The notes: generated by a model from the letters alone, not told the origin. DNA of 64,000 nucleotides from an uncultured Eubacterium sp. (GCA_946555345.1 CAMNSS010000016.1:1-64000); one strand, 5' to 3'. Shown: positions 33,381-42,705, numbered from the stretch's first letter. Numbers and translations are program-made.

Positions 33381-34271
33381 ATGCAGGATATTACATTAGA
33401 AGTCAGAAACAATAGGAAGCTGGCGGATCAAACGTATGAAATGGTTTTGCACGATATGGACCGCTTTCCGGAAACGATCAGACCGGGGCAGTTTATCAAC
33501 CTCAAGCTGGACGGCTATTATCTGCGGCGTCCCATATCGATTTGTGACTGGACAGAACATACGGTTACAATCGTTTATAAAATAGCAGGCCGGGGGACAG
33601 AAGCGATGAGCCAGTATGAAACGGGAAAAACAATCAGTGTGCTAATGCCGCTCGGAAATGGTTTTAATACGGGAAAAAGCGGGGAAAGGCCGCTTCTCGC
33701 CGGCGGCGGCGCAGGCGTTCCGCCGATGTATGGGCTTTGCAAAGAGCTTCTCGCCGAAGGAAAGAAGCCGATCGCCTTGTTGGGATTTAACAGCGCAGAG
33801 GAAATTTTTTATGCAGATGCGTTTCGTGCCCTCGGCGTAAGGCCGGTCATTACGACGGCTGATGGAAGCCGGGGCATCAAGGGATTCGTCACGGATGCCT
33901 TGCGGGCAGGCATCTTACATACAACCGCCGCAGAATCACCATGTCCAGAACCAACGGTAAGCAGATCGTTTTGCGCCGGGGTGAAAGCAGATGGGAAGGG
34001 AGCGGCAGGCGAACCGATTTGTGCAGAATCCGAGACGGATGGAAACGATGCGGCTTTGCCGTTTACTTATTTTTACGCTTGCGGGCCTATATCCATGTTA
34101 AGGGCGCTGAATGAGGCGATCGATTCCAGGATGGGCGGCCAAATGAGTTTTGAACAGCGAATGGGCTGTGGGTTCGGCGCTTGCATGGGTTGTACCTGCA
34201 AGACGAAATACGGCGCAAAGCGAATCTGCAAGGAAGGTCCCGTATTGGAAAGGAGTGAGATTTCATGGTAA
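33381..34271 (+). CDS. pyrK: Dihydroorotate dehydrogenase B electron transfer subunit
   Basis: A 296-residue iron-sulfur flavoprotein that passes electrons from PyrD to NAD. FAD-binding RRPISICDW, NAD-side GGGAGVPPMYGL and a C-terminal 2Fe-2S loop GCGFGACMGCTCKTKYG with a final ICKEGP are all present. Residues about 183 to 225 form an insertion rich in A, G, E, S and C between two conserved strands; typical PyrK proteins are about 40 residues shorter here. ATG follows AAGGAGG. The end overlaps pyrD by 7 bases (ATGGTAA). Confidence 0.93.
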   Translation: MQDITLEVRNNRKLADQTYEMVLHDMDRFPETIRPGQFINLKLDGYYLRRPISICDWTEHTVTIVYKIAGRGTEAMSQYETGKTISVLMPLGNGFNTGKSGERPLLAGGGAGVPPMYGLCKELLAEGKKPIALLGFNSAEEIFYADAFRALGVRPVITTADGSRGIKGFVTDALRAGILHTTAAESPCPEPTVSRSFCAGVKADGKGAAGEPICAESETDGNDAALPFTYFYACGPISMLRALNEAIDSRMGGQMSFEQRMGCGFGACMGCTCKTKYGAKRICKEGPVLERSEISW

Positions 34272-35284
34272 CAGAAATATGCGGCCGTGCGAAGAGTTCT
34301 GGCAAAGAGAGAGGCTTCGAGGATGCGAAACGTTCCGATTGTGCGAATGCTTCCAGCACTGCCCATACGAAAGCATTCACCACTGCGGTACGCCTTTGCG
34401 GCATCCCGCTTGAAAACCCCGTCATGGCTGCCAGCGGGACATTTGGATACGGCCATGAATTTGCGAAGCTGTACGACATCGATATCTTAGGTTCTTTTTC
34501 CTGCAAGGGGACGACCCTTGCGCCGAGGTTTGGCAACCGGACGCCCCGGATCGCGGAATGCACGGAAGGCCTGATCAATTCCATCGGCCTGGAAAATCCA
34601 GGCGTCGAGCGTGTTGTCACAGAAGAGCTGCCGAAGCTGGCAGAAAGTTTCCATAAAAAAGTTATGGCAAACGTGGGCGGGTTTTCGATCGAAGAATACG
34701 TGGAAGCCAGCAAAAGGCTGGATCGGGAAAAACAAGTCGGCTGGCTGGAGCTTAACATATCGTGTCCCAATGTACATGGCGGAGGCCTCGCCTTTGGGAC
34801 TGACCCGGATGCCGCTGCCGCTGTCGTAAAAGCCGTGAAAGCAGCCTGCGAAAAACCAGTCATCGTCAAGCTTTCGCCGAACGTGACGGATATCACCGCC
34901 ATTGCCAAAGCTTGCGAGACAGCAGGCGCAGACGGGATTTCTTTAATCAATACGCTTCTGGGGATGCGAATCGGCCTGAAGACAAAAAAGCCTGTCATCG
35001 CCAACAAAATGGGAGGCTTTTCAGGACCAGCCGTTTTTCCCATCGCTTTGCGGATGGTGTACCAGGTTTACGAAGCGGTCGATATACCGCTCATCGGCAT
35101 CGGCGGCATTTCCACGGCGGAAGACGTGATCGAAATGATGCTGGCAGGCGCTACGGCAGTGCAGATCGGGGCAGCCAACTTGGTAAACCCTTATGTATGC
35201 AGGGATGTGATCGAAGCGCTGCCAGCGGCAATGGATAAATACGGGATTCATCATTTAACGGATATCATAGGAGGTGCGCATTAA
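34265..35284 (+). CDS. pyrD: Dihydroorotate dehydrogenase, class 1B catalytic subunit
   Basis: A 339-residue FMN enzyme that oxidises dihydroorotate to orotate. NPVMAASGTFGYGHEF, LNISCPNVHGGG (with the class 1B active-site cysteine), PVIVKLSPNV and IGIGGISTAEDV are clear. The first 36 or so residues (MVTEICGRAKSSGKERGFED and on) precede the normal family start (VRLCGIPLENPVM) and resemble no known part of PyrD. The ATG overlaps the pyrK stop, so the extension is probably translated. No alternative in-frame ATG is found close to the family start. Confidence 0.95.
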   Translation: MVTEICGRAKSSGKERGFEDAKRSDCANASSTAHTKAFTTAVRLCGIPLENPVMAASGTFGYGHEFAKLYDIDILGSFSCKGTTLAPRFGNRTPRIAECTEGLINSIGLENPGVERVVTEELPKLAESFHKKVMANVGGFSIEEYVEASKRLDREKQVGWLELNISCPNVHGGGLAFGTDPDAAAAVVKAVKAACEKPVIVKLSPNVTDITAIAKACETAGADGISLINTLLGMRIGLKTKKPVIANKMGGFSGPAVFPIALRMVYQVYEAVDIPLIGIGGISTAEDVIEMMLAGATAVQIGAANLVNPYVCRDVIEALPAAMDKYGIHHLTDIIGGAH

Positions 35285-35988
35285 TGGGAAAGGACGTTAT
35301 CATCGCATGTGATTTTGAAAGTGCGGAAAAAACGCTCGCGTTTCTCGATCGATTTGACGGTAAAAAGCCGTATGTAAAAATCGGGATGGAGCTTTATTAC
35401 GCAGAGGGTCCGTCCATCGTCAAGCAGTTAAAGGAGCGGGGACACCGGGTATTCCTGGATTTGAAGCTTCACGATATCCCCAACACCGTAAAGAAGGCGA
35501 TGGCTGTGCTTTCCACGTTAAAAATCGATATGTGCAACCTTCATGCCGCAGGGACAAAGGAGATGATGGAAGCGGCGCGCAAGGGACTTACGAGGGCAGA
35601 TGGCACAAGGCCGCTTCTGATCGCGGTGACCCAGCTCACTTCCACCACGCAAGAGCGGATGGAAACGGATATCCTGATCGAAAAGCCGATGGAAGCAGTC
35701 GTTTCCCAGTATGCCGCCAATGCAAAGGAAGCGGGGCTTGACGGCGTGGTCTGCTCGCCGCTGGAATCCCCTGCGGTGCATCATGCTTGCGGAAATGGAT
35801 TTTTGACGGTCACGCCGGGCGTGCGTTTTGCAGACGATGAAAAAGGCGACCAGGCGCGCGTTACGACGCCGGCGAGGGCAAAAGCGCTCGGTTCTGACTA
35901 TATCGTGGTCGGGCGGAGCATCACCGGGGCGCAAGACCCGGAGGCGGCCTATGAACGATGCTTAAAAGAATTTGTGGATTCAATTTGA
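35284..35988 (+). CDS. pyrF: Orotidine 5'-phosphate decarboxylase
   Basis: Last step of UMP synthesis. A 234-residue barrel enzyme with the catalytic motif FLDLKLHDIPNTVKKAM near residue 58 and the phosphate-binding end DYIVVGRSITGAQDP. The start codon overlaps the pyrD stop (TAATG), so the two are translationally coupled. The gene is normal in length. Confidence 0.96.
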   Translation: MGKDVIIACDFESAEKTLAFLDRFDGKKPYVKIGMELYYAEGPSIVKQLKERGHRVFLDLKLHDIPNTVKKAMAVLSTLKIDMCNLHAAGTKEMMEAARKGLTRADGTRPLLIAVTQLTSTTQERMETDILIEKPMEAVVSQYAANAKEAGLDGVVCSPLESPAVHHACGNGFLTVTPGVRFADDEKGDQARVTTPARAKALGSDYIVVGRSITGAQDPEAAYERCLKEFVDSI

Positions 35989-36077
35989 TCTATTTCGTTT
36001 TTTTGCCAGTTAACGATGAGATATTTAGAATGTTGTCGCCTGATGCTGGAATATATTTACAATCTTGTTGTCCAGCG

Positions 36078-36131
36078 TTGGCAAACGATTGAAATATTGC
36101 TTTTGATACTGCCAGTTCATGCTGGCAAACG
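36078..36131 (+). promoter_or_regulatory. Repeat and hairpin in the pyrF-pyrE gap
   Basis: The 173-base gap holds TTGGCAAACG at 36078 to 36087 and again CTGGCAAACG at 36122 to 36131. TGCCAG (36110 to 36115) pairs with CTGGCA (36122 to 36127). This is the only sizeable gap in the operon and could set the level of pyrE-pyrB-pyrI separately. The stem is too weak for a sure terminator. Confidence 0.4.
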
Positions 36132-36161
36132 CTTAAATAAGGTGAATGAGAGGTAGGTAAA

Positions 36162-36815
36162 ATGAGAAAGGAAATTGCGAAGGGATTACTGAGCATCGAA
36201 GCTGTATTTTTGCGGCCGGATGAGCCGTTTACGTGGGCGAGCGGCATCAAAAGCCCCGTTTACTGTGATAACCGCTTGATCTTAACAGACCCGGAGATGA
36301 GAGACAAAGTTGAACAGGCGATTGCCGACGTTGTCAAGAAGGAATATCCGGCGGTGCAGGTGTTGATGGGGACGAGTACGGCGGGAATTGCCCATGCAGC
36401 CATCGCCGGGCATATCCTCGGGCTTCCAATGGGCTACGTCCGTTCCGGCGCGAAGGACCACGGCAGGAACAACCGCATCGAAGGAAGGCTGGAGAAAGGG
36501 CAGCGGGCCGTCGTGGTCGAAGACCTCATTTCGACGGGCGGCAGCGTGATCGATGTCGTGGAAACGCTGCGGGAGGCAGGAGCGGATGTTCTCGGCATCG
36601 TGAGCATTTTTACATATGGCATGGAAAAAGGGCGAAAACGGCTGGCCGCCGCCAGCGTGAAAAACATCAGCCTGACGGATTTCGACGCAGTAGCAGAAGC
36701 GGCCGTTGAAACGGGCTATATCAAAGAGGACGATATCGCAAGGCTCAAGGCGTTCCGGGATAACCCGCAGGACGAGGGCTGGATGAACACAAATGAGCCG
36801 TGCAACGAGGAATAA
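36162..36815 (+). CDS. pyrE: Orotate phosphoribosyltransferase
   Basis: Joins orotate to PRPP, giving OMP. A 217-residue protein with FTWASGIKSPVYCDNRL near the start and the PRPP-binding motif VVVEDLISTGGSVIDVV near residue 116. ATG follows GAGAGGTAGG. It lies after a gap with repeats and 18 bases before pyrB. Confidence 0.96.
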   Translation: MRKEIAKGLLSIEAVFLRPDEPFTWASGIKSPVYCDNRLILTDPEMRDKVEQAIADVVKKEYPAVQVLMGTSTAGIAHAAIAGHILGLPMGYVRSGAKDHGRNNRIEGRLEKGQRAVVVEDLISTGGSVIDVVETLREAGADVLGIVSIFTYGMEKGRKRLAAASVKNISLTDFDAVAEAAVETGYIKEDDIARLKAFRDNPQDEGWMNTNEPCNEE

Positions 36816-36833
36816 GCATATCAGGAGGAAGGA

Positions 36834-37748
36834 ATGAAACATTTAATTGACATTATGGAGATGACTGTAGAGGAAATCAGCCAGTTAATTGAAACTGCTA
36901 ACGATATCATCGCAAACCCGGAAAAATATGCACAGAAATGCAGGGGAAAGAAATTGGCGACGCTGTTCTTTGAACCGTCCACCAGAACGCGGCTGAGCTT
37001 TGAAGCCGCAATGTACGAGCTGGGAGGAAACGTCCTGGGCTTTTCCGAAGCGCAGAGTTCTTCGGCTGCCAAAGGGGAGAGCGTTTCCGATACCATCCGC
37101 ACCGTGGGCGCATATGCCGACATTATCGCCATGCGCCATCCGAAAGAAGGCGCACCGATGGTAGCGTCGAAGAAATCCATCGTCCCGATCATCAATGCCG
37201 GGGACGGCGGCCACAACCATCCAACGCAAACGCTGACGGATCTTCTGACCATCAGCCGGGAAAAAGGCGGTTTTGACGATCTGACGATAGGTTTATGCGG
37301 CGATTTGAAGTTTGGCAGGACGGTACACTCGCTGATCGGCGCCATGTCCCGCTACGAAAAAGTCAAATTCGTGCTGATTTCCCCGGATGAACTGAAAATC
37401 CCCGAATATCTCAAGCATGAAGTGCTGGAAAAGAAGCACCTGAAATACGTGGAAACGGCAGATCTGGAAGCAGCCATGCCACAGCTTGACATCCTCTATA
37501 TGACGAGGGTGCAAAAGGAACGGTTCTTCAATGAACAGGATTATATGCGGCTGAAAGACAGCTATATCCTCACGCCCGATAAGCTCCGCAATGCGAAGCA
37601 GGATTTGCGTATTTTGCATCCACTGCCCCGCGTGAACGAGATTTCCATCGCCGTGGATGACGATCCCAGGGCGACGTATTTCGAGCAGGTGCGCAACGGC
37701 AAGTTCATCAGGATGGCGTTGATTTTAAAGCTTTTGGAGGTGAAGTAA
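36834..37748 (+). CDS. pyrB: Aspartate carbamoyltransferase catalytic subunit
   Basis: Second step of the pathway. 304 residues; the carbamoyl phosphate site [13 protein letters not shown] is near residue 48, and [12 protein letters not shown] and [10 protein letters not shown] are present. AGGAGGAAGGA precedes the ATG. The regulatory chain follows at once (pyrB stop and pyrI start are adjacent), so the enzyme should be the allosteric catalytic/regulatory complex. Confidence 0.97.
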   Translation: MKHLIDIMEMTVEEISQLIETANDIIANPEKYAQKCRGKKLATLFFEPSTRTRLSFEAAMYELGGNVLGFSEAQSSSAAKGESVSDTIRTVGAYADIIAMRHPKEGAPMVASKKSIVPIINAGDGGHNHPTQTLTDLLTISREKGGFDDLTIGLCGDLKFGRTVHSLIGAMSRYEKVKFVLISPDELKIPEYLKHEVLEKKHLKYVETADLEAAMPQLDILYMTRVQKERFFNEQDYMRLKDSYILTPDKLRNAKQDLRILHPLPRVNEISIAVDDDPRATYFEQVRNGKFIRMALILKLLEVK

Positions 37749-38165
37749 ATGCAGATAGACAAAATTGAAAACGGCATTGTGATAGATCATATCAAGGCAG
37801 GGCAGGGAATGGAGCTTTACCGGATACTGGGGCTGGATGCGCTGGACTGCCAAGTTGCCTTGATTAAAAATGCGGAAAGCGGGAAAATGGGCAAAAAGGA
37901 TATCATCAAAGTGGATCAGATGATCGATGTAAACCTGGACGCCATCGGATATATCGACCCAGATATCACGGTCAATATCATCAAGGACGGTAAGCGCAAG
38001 AAGGTGGAGCATATCGGTCCGCCTGATGAAATCGTGGATATCATCAAATGCAAAAATCCTAGGTGCATCACCACGACGGAGCAGGAGCTGCCGCACGTGT
38101 TCCGCCTGACCGACCGGGAAAACCGGGTGTACAGGTGCATTTATTGCGAAAGCAAAGCGAAATAG
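37749..38165 (+). CDS. pyrI: Aspartate carbamoyltransferase regulatory subunit
   Basis: A 138-residue chain that binds nucleotides and joins catalytic trimers through a zinc site. The N-terminal effector domain begins IDKIENGIVIDHIKAGQG, and four zinc cysteines lie in CKNPRC and YRCIYC at the C-terminus. It allows feedback by end-product nucleotides. Last gene of the pyr operon. Confidence 0.96.
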   Translation: MQIDKIENGIVIDHIKAGQGMELYRILGLDALDCQVALIKNAESGKMGKKDIIKVDQMIDVNLDAIGYIDPDITVNIIKDGKRKKVEHIGPPDEIVDIIKCKNPRCITTTEQELPHVFRLTDRENRVYRCIYCESKAK

Positions 38166-38367
38166 CCAAGCCAGCAAAAAACAGCAAAGCGATGGAAAGC
38201 GATATGGCAATCGCAAAACAAGAAAGCGAAATACGGCAAACCGGACGATTTTCCCGTTGATTGAAACATGAAAAACATGAAAACGGCGCATACTATAAAA
38301 AAGAGAACAAGCTGTTATTTTGACAGCTTATCCAAAGCTAACAAATACGAACAAATGGAGGGTCATT

Positions 38368-38538
38368 ATGGGAAAAATCTGTACGACGGTTTTAGGCTTA
38401 GGCGTTGCCGGAGCGGTCATTGGCATGGAACTCTACCGGTGCATGGATCGCAAAGATCAATGTGAATTGAAGGATGATGTAAAATGCGCGGTAGAGGATT
38501 TAAAAACGGCAACGAAAAAAATTATGGAAATGAACTGA
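38368..38538 (+). CDS. Small membrane-associated protein, unknown
   Basis: A 56-residue protein with one hydrophobic segment (VLGLGVAGAVIGMELY) and a charged, cysteine-bearing helical tail (DRKDQCELKDDVKCAVEDL). ATG at 38368 follows GGAGGG. A clear terminator comes right after the stop, so it is expressed as a short separate unit or as the end of the pyr transcript. No family is recognised. Confidence 0.65.
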   Translation: MGKICTTVLGLGVAGAVIGMELYRCMDRKDQCELKDDVKCAVEDLKTATKKIMEMN

Positions 38539-38544
38539 GCCTGG

Positions 38545-38568
38545 GCGGGGAAGGAAACCCCGCTTTTT
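38545..38568 (+). terminator. Rho-independent terminator
   Basis: GCGGGG pairs with CCCCGC across a seven-base loop, followed by TTTTT. Confidence 0.9.
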
Positions 38569-38593
38569 ATTTGCTTTTTATTGCGCCGGTTTC

Positions 38594-38622
38594 TTGAAAA
38601 TACAACGTTTTTCTGCTATAAT
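38594..38622 (+). promoter_or_regulatory. Promoter of alaS
   Basis: TTGAAA (38594 to 38599) and TATAAT (38617 to 38622) with a 17-base spacer. The leader of about 55 bases is too short for a T-box riboswitch, so alaS is probably not controlled by that route. Confidence 0.8.
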
Positions 38623-38684
38623 TTAAAGCTAAGCATTGTTTTCAAACGAGACGTGATATCATATTTTAGGAGGATACGCACAAG

Positions 38685-41306
38685 ATGGAAAAACTAGGCC
38701 TGAACCAAATCAGGGAACTGTTCCTTAACTTTTATCAATCAAAAGACCACTACAGAAGCCAGAGCTTTTCGCTGATTCCTGAAAAGGATAAGAGCCTGCT
38801 TATCATAAATTCCGGAATGGCGCCGCTCAAGCCTTATTTTGCAGGGCTGGAAACGCCTCCGGGCAAGCGGATGACCACCTGCCAGAAATGCATCCGTACC
38901 GGGGATATCGAAAACGTGGGATATACGTCAAGGCACGGCACTTTCTTTGAAATGCTGGGAAGCTTTTCCTTTGGCGATTATTTTAAGGAAGAATCCCTGC
39001 AATGGGGATGGGAGTTTATTACGGAAGCGCTGAAAATGCCGACGGACAAGCTGTGGGCCACCGTGTATGAAGACGACGACCAGGCATACCATATCTGGAA
39101 GGAGATCATCGGAATGCCGGAAGAGCGGATCGTGCGGCTCGGAAAGGACGATAATTTCTGGGAGATTGGGACAGGTCCTTGCGGGCCATGCTCTGAAATC
39201 TATTTTGACCGGGGTGAAAAATACGGCTGTGGCAACCCGGATTGCAAACCGGGCTGTGACTGCGACCGATACGTGGAATTCTGGAATCACGTATTCACAC
39301 AGTTTAATAAGGATGAAGACGGAAATTACACGGATTTAGCACATCCGAACATCGATACCGGCATGGGCTTAGAACGGCTTGCCTGCATCATGCAGGGCGT
39401 GGAATCGATCTTCGATATCGATACGATTCAGTACATTTGCCAAGGCGTTGTCAAGGCCAGCGGCGTCAAGTACAGGAACGGAGACGCGCCAGAAGATATT
39501 TCCATCCGCATTATCACGGATCACCTCCGATCCATGACCTTTATGATCGGGGATTCCATCCTGCCGGGAAACGAAGGCAGGGGATATGTATTGCGGCGGA
39601 TTATCCGGCGCGCCGCAAGGCATGGCAGGCTACTTGGCATTGAAGGCTCGTTCCTTTCCGATCTATGCGAACGGGTAATCGACGTTTCGGGAAAAGCTTA
39701 TCCGGAACTGGAAGAACGCCGCGTGATGATTAAAAAAGTTATCGGCGTAGAAGAAGAAAAATTTGCATCCACGATCGATCAGGGCATGAAATTCATCAAT
39801 GAATACATCGGCGAATTGAAGGCCGGAGGGCATACCGTCCTCGAAGGGGAAAAAGCGTTTAAGCTGCACGACACGTATGGATTCCCGATCGACTTAACGC
39901 GGGAAATCCTGGAAGAATCGGGTTTTTCGGTCGATATCCAGGGCTTTGAAGCGGCCATGGAGGAGCAGAAAAAGCGTTCCCAGGTAGAACAGGATATGGA
40001 AGGCGCAGGCTGGGAAGAAGCAAGCTCGGATTTCATCCTCACGGGCGATACCGTGTTCACCGGATACGATACCATGATAGAAAACAGCACCGTCAAGGCG
40101 ATTTTCTGGAACCAGAAGCCGCTCAATTCCGTTTCCGAAGGGGATACCTGCCGGATTGCGCTGGACAAGACGCCGTTTTATGCGGAAAGCGGCGGGCAGG
40201 CATGCGATACGGGTGCGATCTACAACGATAACTTTGTGGCGGAGGTCGTTGAAGTAATCAAATTCCAGAATGTTTTCGGACACAAAATCATCGTTAAACA
40301 AGGGACGCTGAAAGTTGGGGAAAAAGTGGTTTGTATGCCGCGCGTGCCATACAGGAACATGACGGCCGCCAACCATACGGCGACGCATCTTTTGCATAAA
40401 GCCCTGAAAGAAATCCTCGGCGAACACGTCAAGCAGGAGGGTTCCTCTGTAACCAAGGACGGGCTTCGTTTTGACTTCAATCATTTCCAGGCGATGACCC
40501 AGGAAGAAATTGCGCAGGTGGAACATATCGTAAACGATAAAATCAGCCATTTCATCGATGTAGAGACGAAGGAAGTGCCGATCAAGGAAGCATTCAAAGA
40601 GGGCGTTACAGCGTTGTTTGAGGAAAAATACGGCGATATTGTACGGGTTGTTTCCATTGGAAATTACAGCAAAGAATTGTGCGGCGGTACGCACGTAAAG
40701 AATACTGGGCAGATCGGCGCATTCAAAATTTTGAGCGAGTCTGGGGTTGCTTCGGGCATCAGGCGTATCGAAGCGGTCACAGGCCTCGGTCTTTTGCAGA
40801 AATATGATGAAGATGAAAAGTTGATTAGCGGCACAGCGGACGCATTGAAGGCAAAGCGGGATAATATGGCTGATCGTTGCTCAATACTGGTAAATGAAGT
40901 GAAAACGCTGAAAAAGGAAATCGAGGAGCTGAAAAAGGCGCAGATGGACAAAGGAATTGATTCCCTGGTCGATGATGCGAAGCAGATCAACGGCATCAAG
41001 CTGATTGCGAAAACGTTTGACGATTATAACATCAACGACTTGCGGGGCCTTTCCGATAAGATCAAGGCACAGCATAAGAATGTTGCGATGGTATTCGCCG
41101 CAGTTACGGAGGGGAAAGTGACTTTCCTTGTTTCCCTCACCGACGATTTGGTTGAACAGGGCTTACATGCTGGAAAGCTGATCAAGGAGATCGCAGCAGC
41201 GGCTGGCGGCGGCGGCGGCGGGAAGGCTGACATGGCGCAAGCCGGGGCAAAGGATGCTGGGAAAATTAAGGATGCATTCCAAAGGGCAGAAGAATTGCTC
41301 GGTTAA
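38685..41306 (+). CDS. alaS: Alanyl-tRNA synthetase
   Basis: 873 residues, full length. Class II catalytic domain at the N-terminus (GMAPLKPYF, RHGTFFEMLGSFSFGDYF), an editing domain with the metal motif NHTATHLLHKAL near residue 563 and CGGTHVKNTGQIG near residue 665, then a C-Ala domain ending with a glycine-rich GGGGGG loop. A 50-codon in-frame open stretch continues beyond its stop codon (41,307 to 41,453). Confidence 0.97.
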   Translation: MEKLGLNQIRELFLNFYQSKDHYRSQSFSLIPEKDKSLLIINSGMAPLKPYFAGLETPPGKRMTTCQKCIRTGDIENVGYTSRHGTFFEMLGSFSFGDYFKEESLQWGWEFITEALKMPTDKLWATVYEDDDQAYHIWKEIIGMPEERIVRLGKDDNFWEIGTGPCGPCSEIYFDRGEKYGCGNPDCKPGCDCDRYVEFWNHVFTQFNKDEDGNYTDLAHPNIDTGMGLERLACIMQGVESIFDIDTIQYICQGVVKASGVKYRNGDAPEDISIRIITDHLRSMTFMIGDSILPGNEGRGYVLRRIIRRAARHGRLLGIEGSFLSDLCERVIDVSGKAYPELEERRVMIKKVIGVEEEKFASTIDQGMKFINEYIGELKAGGHTVLEGEKAFKLHDTYGFPIDLTREILEESGFSVDIQGFEAAMEEQKKRSQVEQDMEGAGWEEASSDFILTGDTVFTGYDTMIENSTVKAIFWNQKPLNSVSEGDTCRIALDKTPFYAESGGQACDTGAIYNDNFVAEVVEVIKFQNVFGHKIIVKQGTLKVGEKVVCMPRVPYRNMTAANHTATHLLHKALKEILGEHVKQEGSSVTKDGLRFDFNHFQAMTQEEIAQVEHIVNDKISHFIDVETKEVPIKEAFKEGVTALFEEKYGDIVRVVSIGNYSKELCGGTHVKNTGQIGAFKILSESGVASGIRRIEAVTGLGLLQKYDEDEKLISGTADALKAKRDNMADRCSILVNEVKTLKKEIEELKKAQMDKGIDSLVDDAKQINGIKLIAKTFDDYNINDLRGLSDKIKAQHKNVAMVFAAVTEGKVTFLVSLTDDLVEQGLHAGKLIKEIAAAAGGGGGGKADMAQAGAKDAGKIKDAFQRAEELLG

Positions 41307-41453
41307 GGCAAAATCGTTTTGTTAAGAGAAATCACTGGGTTAAAAGAATTATTTGAGCAAGCAGAATCACTCGGTTCAGACAAATTATTTCATCAAGCAG
41401 AAAGCGAAAGATTCAAAAGAAACCGATATGTTTACCATAATTATATTACGTAA
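41307..41453 (+). other. In-frame, protein-like continuation beyond the alaS stop
   Basis: Directly after the TAA the same frame stays open for 48 codons and reads as helical protein: LLREITGLKELFEQAESLGS and then DKLFHQAESERFKRN. The pieces QAESLG and QAESER resemble the last residues of AlaS (RAEELLG), so the stretch looks like degenerate copies of the gene end. It has no start codon and is probably not translated, unless the stop is read through. Confidence 0.45.
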
Positions 41454-41495
41454 ATTTATAGCGTGTGATAATTTTGTGTAATTATTTGGTTTTCC

Positions 41496-41525
41496 TTGTA
41501 ATTCTATTCCATTCAATGGTATAAT
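41496..41525 (+). promoter_or_regulatory. Promoter of ireB-ruvX
   Basis: TTGTAA (41496 to 41501) and TATAAT (41520 to 41525) are separated by 18 bases, just upstream of GGAGG and the ireB start. Confidence 0.7.
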
Positions 41526-41558
41526 AATTTGACCGTGTAAAACAGTGGAGGTGTTTTT

Positions 41559-41807
41559 ATGGATAGACAAACCAGAATGTATGATAATTTCGATAGAATC
41601 GAACAGCGGACGATAGAAGAAATTTTAAATATAGTGTACGATGCTTTGGAAGAGAGGGGATATAATGCGATTGACCAGATGGTAGGCTATATATTATCAG
41701 GTGATCCGTCTTATATCACAAGCAATAACAATGCCAGGAACATTATGGGGCGTATTGAACGTGATGATTTAGTAGAAGAATTGATTCGGGCATACCTCCA
41801 TAAATAG
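41559..41807 (+). CDS. ireB: IreB family regulatory phosphoprotein (UPF0297)
   Basis: An 82-residue protein highly typical of IreB/YrzL: MYDNFDRIEQRTIEEILNIV, then GYNAIDQMVGYILSGDPSYI and NARNIMGRIERDDL. In enterococci IreB is phosphorylated by the PASTA kinase IreK and influences cephalosporin resistance. The order alaS-ireB-ruvX is the usual Firmicute order. GTGGAGGTG precedes the ATG. Confidence 0.96.
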   Translation: MDRQTRMYDNFDRIEQRTIEEILNIVYDALEERGYNAIDQMVGYILSGDPSYITSNNNARNIMGRIERDDLVEELIRAYLHK

Positions 41808-41822
41808 GAATTGATTCATGAT

Positions 41823-41848
41823 AGGCGGGCAGTAATGTCCGTCTTTTT
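41823..41848 (+). terminator. Hairpin terminator after ireB
   Basis: GGCGGGCA pairs with TGTCCGTC (with G-T pairs) across GTAA, followed by TTTTT. Confidence 0.65.
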
Positions 41849-41964
41849 AACTGCAATCGAACCGGTTCTGCGGCTCGATCAGGCACAAGCCATAAATTTC
41901 AAATCGTAACAGAATGATAATTGAACTGAGAATTTCAATGCAATGCAGTAAGGAGTAAAGGAAG

Positions 41965-42396
41965 ATGAGAAAAATAGCGCTGGATGTAGGCGATAAAACG
42001 ATCGGGGTTGCTGTCAGCGATGCGCTGGATATTACCGCACAGGGCATAACGACCATCGAACGGATTGGCATTCGCAAGGATGCCGGGAAGGTCATGGATT
42101 ATATCAAAGAATATGACTGCGATACGGTCGTGATTGGACTGCCGAAAAAGCTGGATGGGACAGATAGCCCGCAAACCGAAAAAGTTTATGAATTTAAGAC
42201 CATGCTTGAAAATAAAATGCGAAGCAGCGGCATGGCACACATCAAAGTGGAATTCTATGATGAACGGTTCACGACTGTGATGGCGGAAAAAGTCCTGATC
42301 GAAGCGGATATGCGCCGCCAAAAACGAAAAAAGGTAATCGATAAACAAGCTGCTGTCATCATCCTGCAAGGATACCTTGATGCGAGAAAAGCATAG
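41965..42396 (+). CDS. ruvX: Holliday junction resolvase-like protein RuvX (YqgF)
   Basis: A 143-residue RNase H-fold protein: RKIALDVGDKTIGVAVSDAL with the first acidic residue, VVIGLPKKLDGTDSPQ, YDERFTTVMAEKVL and DKQAAVIILQGYLDARK. In bacteria it processes 16S rRNA ends and may act on recombination junctions. Normal length. AAGGAAG precedes the ATG. Confidence 0.95.
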   Translation: MRKIALDVGDKTIGVAVSDALDITAQGITTIERIGIRKDAGKVMDYIKEYDCDTVVIGLPKKLDGTDSPQTEKVYEFKTMLENKMRSSGMAHIKVEFYDERFTTVMAEKVLIEADMRRQKRKKVIDKQAAVIILQGYLDARKA

Positions 42397-42660
42397 CGGA
42401 CATAGGGAAGATACATAAGAGCTATCGGATGCATTATTTAAGATTGATTCAACTATTCCTATAATCACAATTATCGGAATAGTTGGTGTCGCTGAAAAGC
42501 CGATATCTGCATTTATGGGTTTGTATCGGCGCTTTATGCCCATCATCCCTATATGAAAATCGCCGGAATGGTATGCGTTGCGGCTACATTAAGATACGCC
42601 TACAGGGAAGCTTCGTTTCTGTGGCTTTTCGTTTTTTATATGGAAGCGATGCATACATAT
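42397..42660. other. Spacer after ruvX with a protein-like scrap
   Basis: Read from about 42,420 the + strand gives a short open stretch with STIPIITIIGIVGVAEKPIS and GLYRRFMPIIPI, which resembles a membrane protein fragment but has no start and ends at 42,555. A further open frame at 42,553 to 42,804 has no ribosome binding site. I see no real gene here; decayed sequence is the best reading. Confidence 0.35.
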
Positions 42661-42705
42661 GAAAAGCGCCACGCAATCCTATGTTTTAGGTGCGCAGCGC
42701 TTTTC
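42661..42705. terminator. Hairpin, likely terminator
   Basis: GAAAAGCGC (42661 to 42669) pairs with GCGCTTTTC (42697 to 42705), with a further inner CGCA/TGCG pairing. It may end ruvX transcription. Confidence 0.55.

Noticed and set aside
38539-38684. T-box riboswitch before alaS
   Set aside because: The promoter lies only about 60 bases before the start codon, which leaves no room for a T-box and its terminator.
41935-42546. A 203-codon open frame on the - strand opposite ruvX
   Set aside because: RuvX is strongly supported on the + strand with normal motifs; the opposite frame is a shadow.
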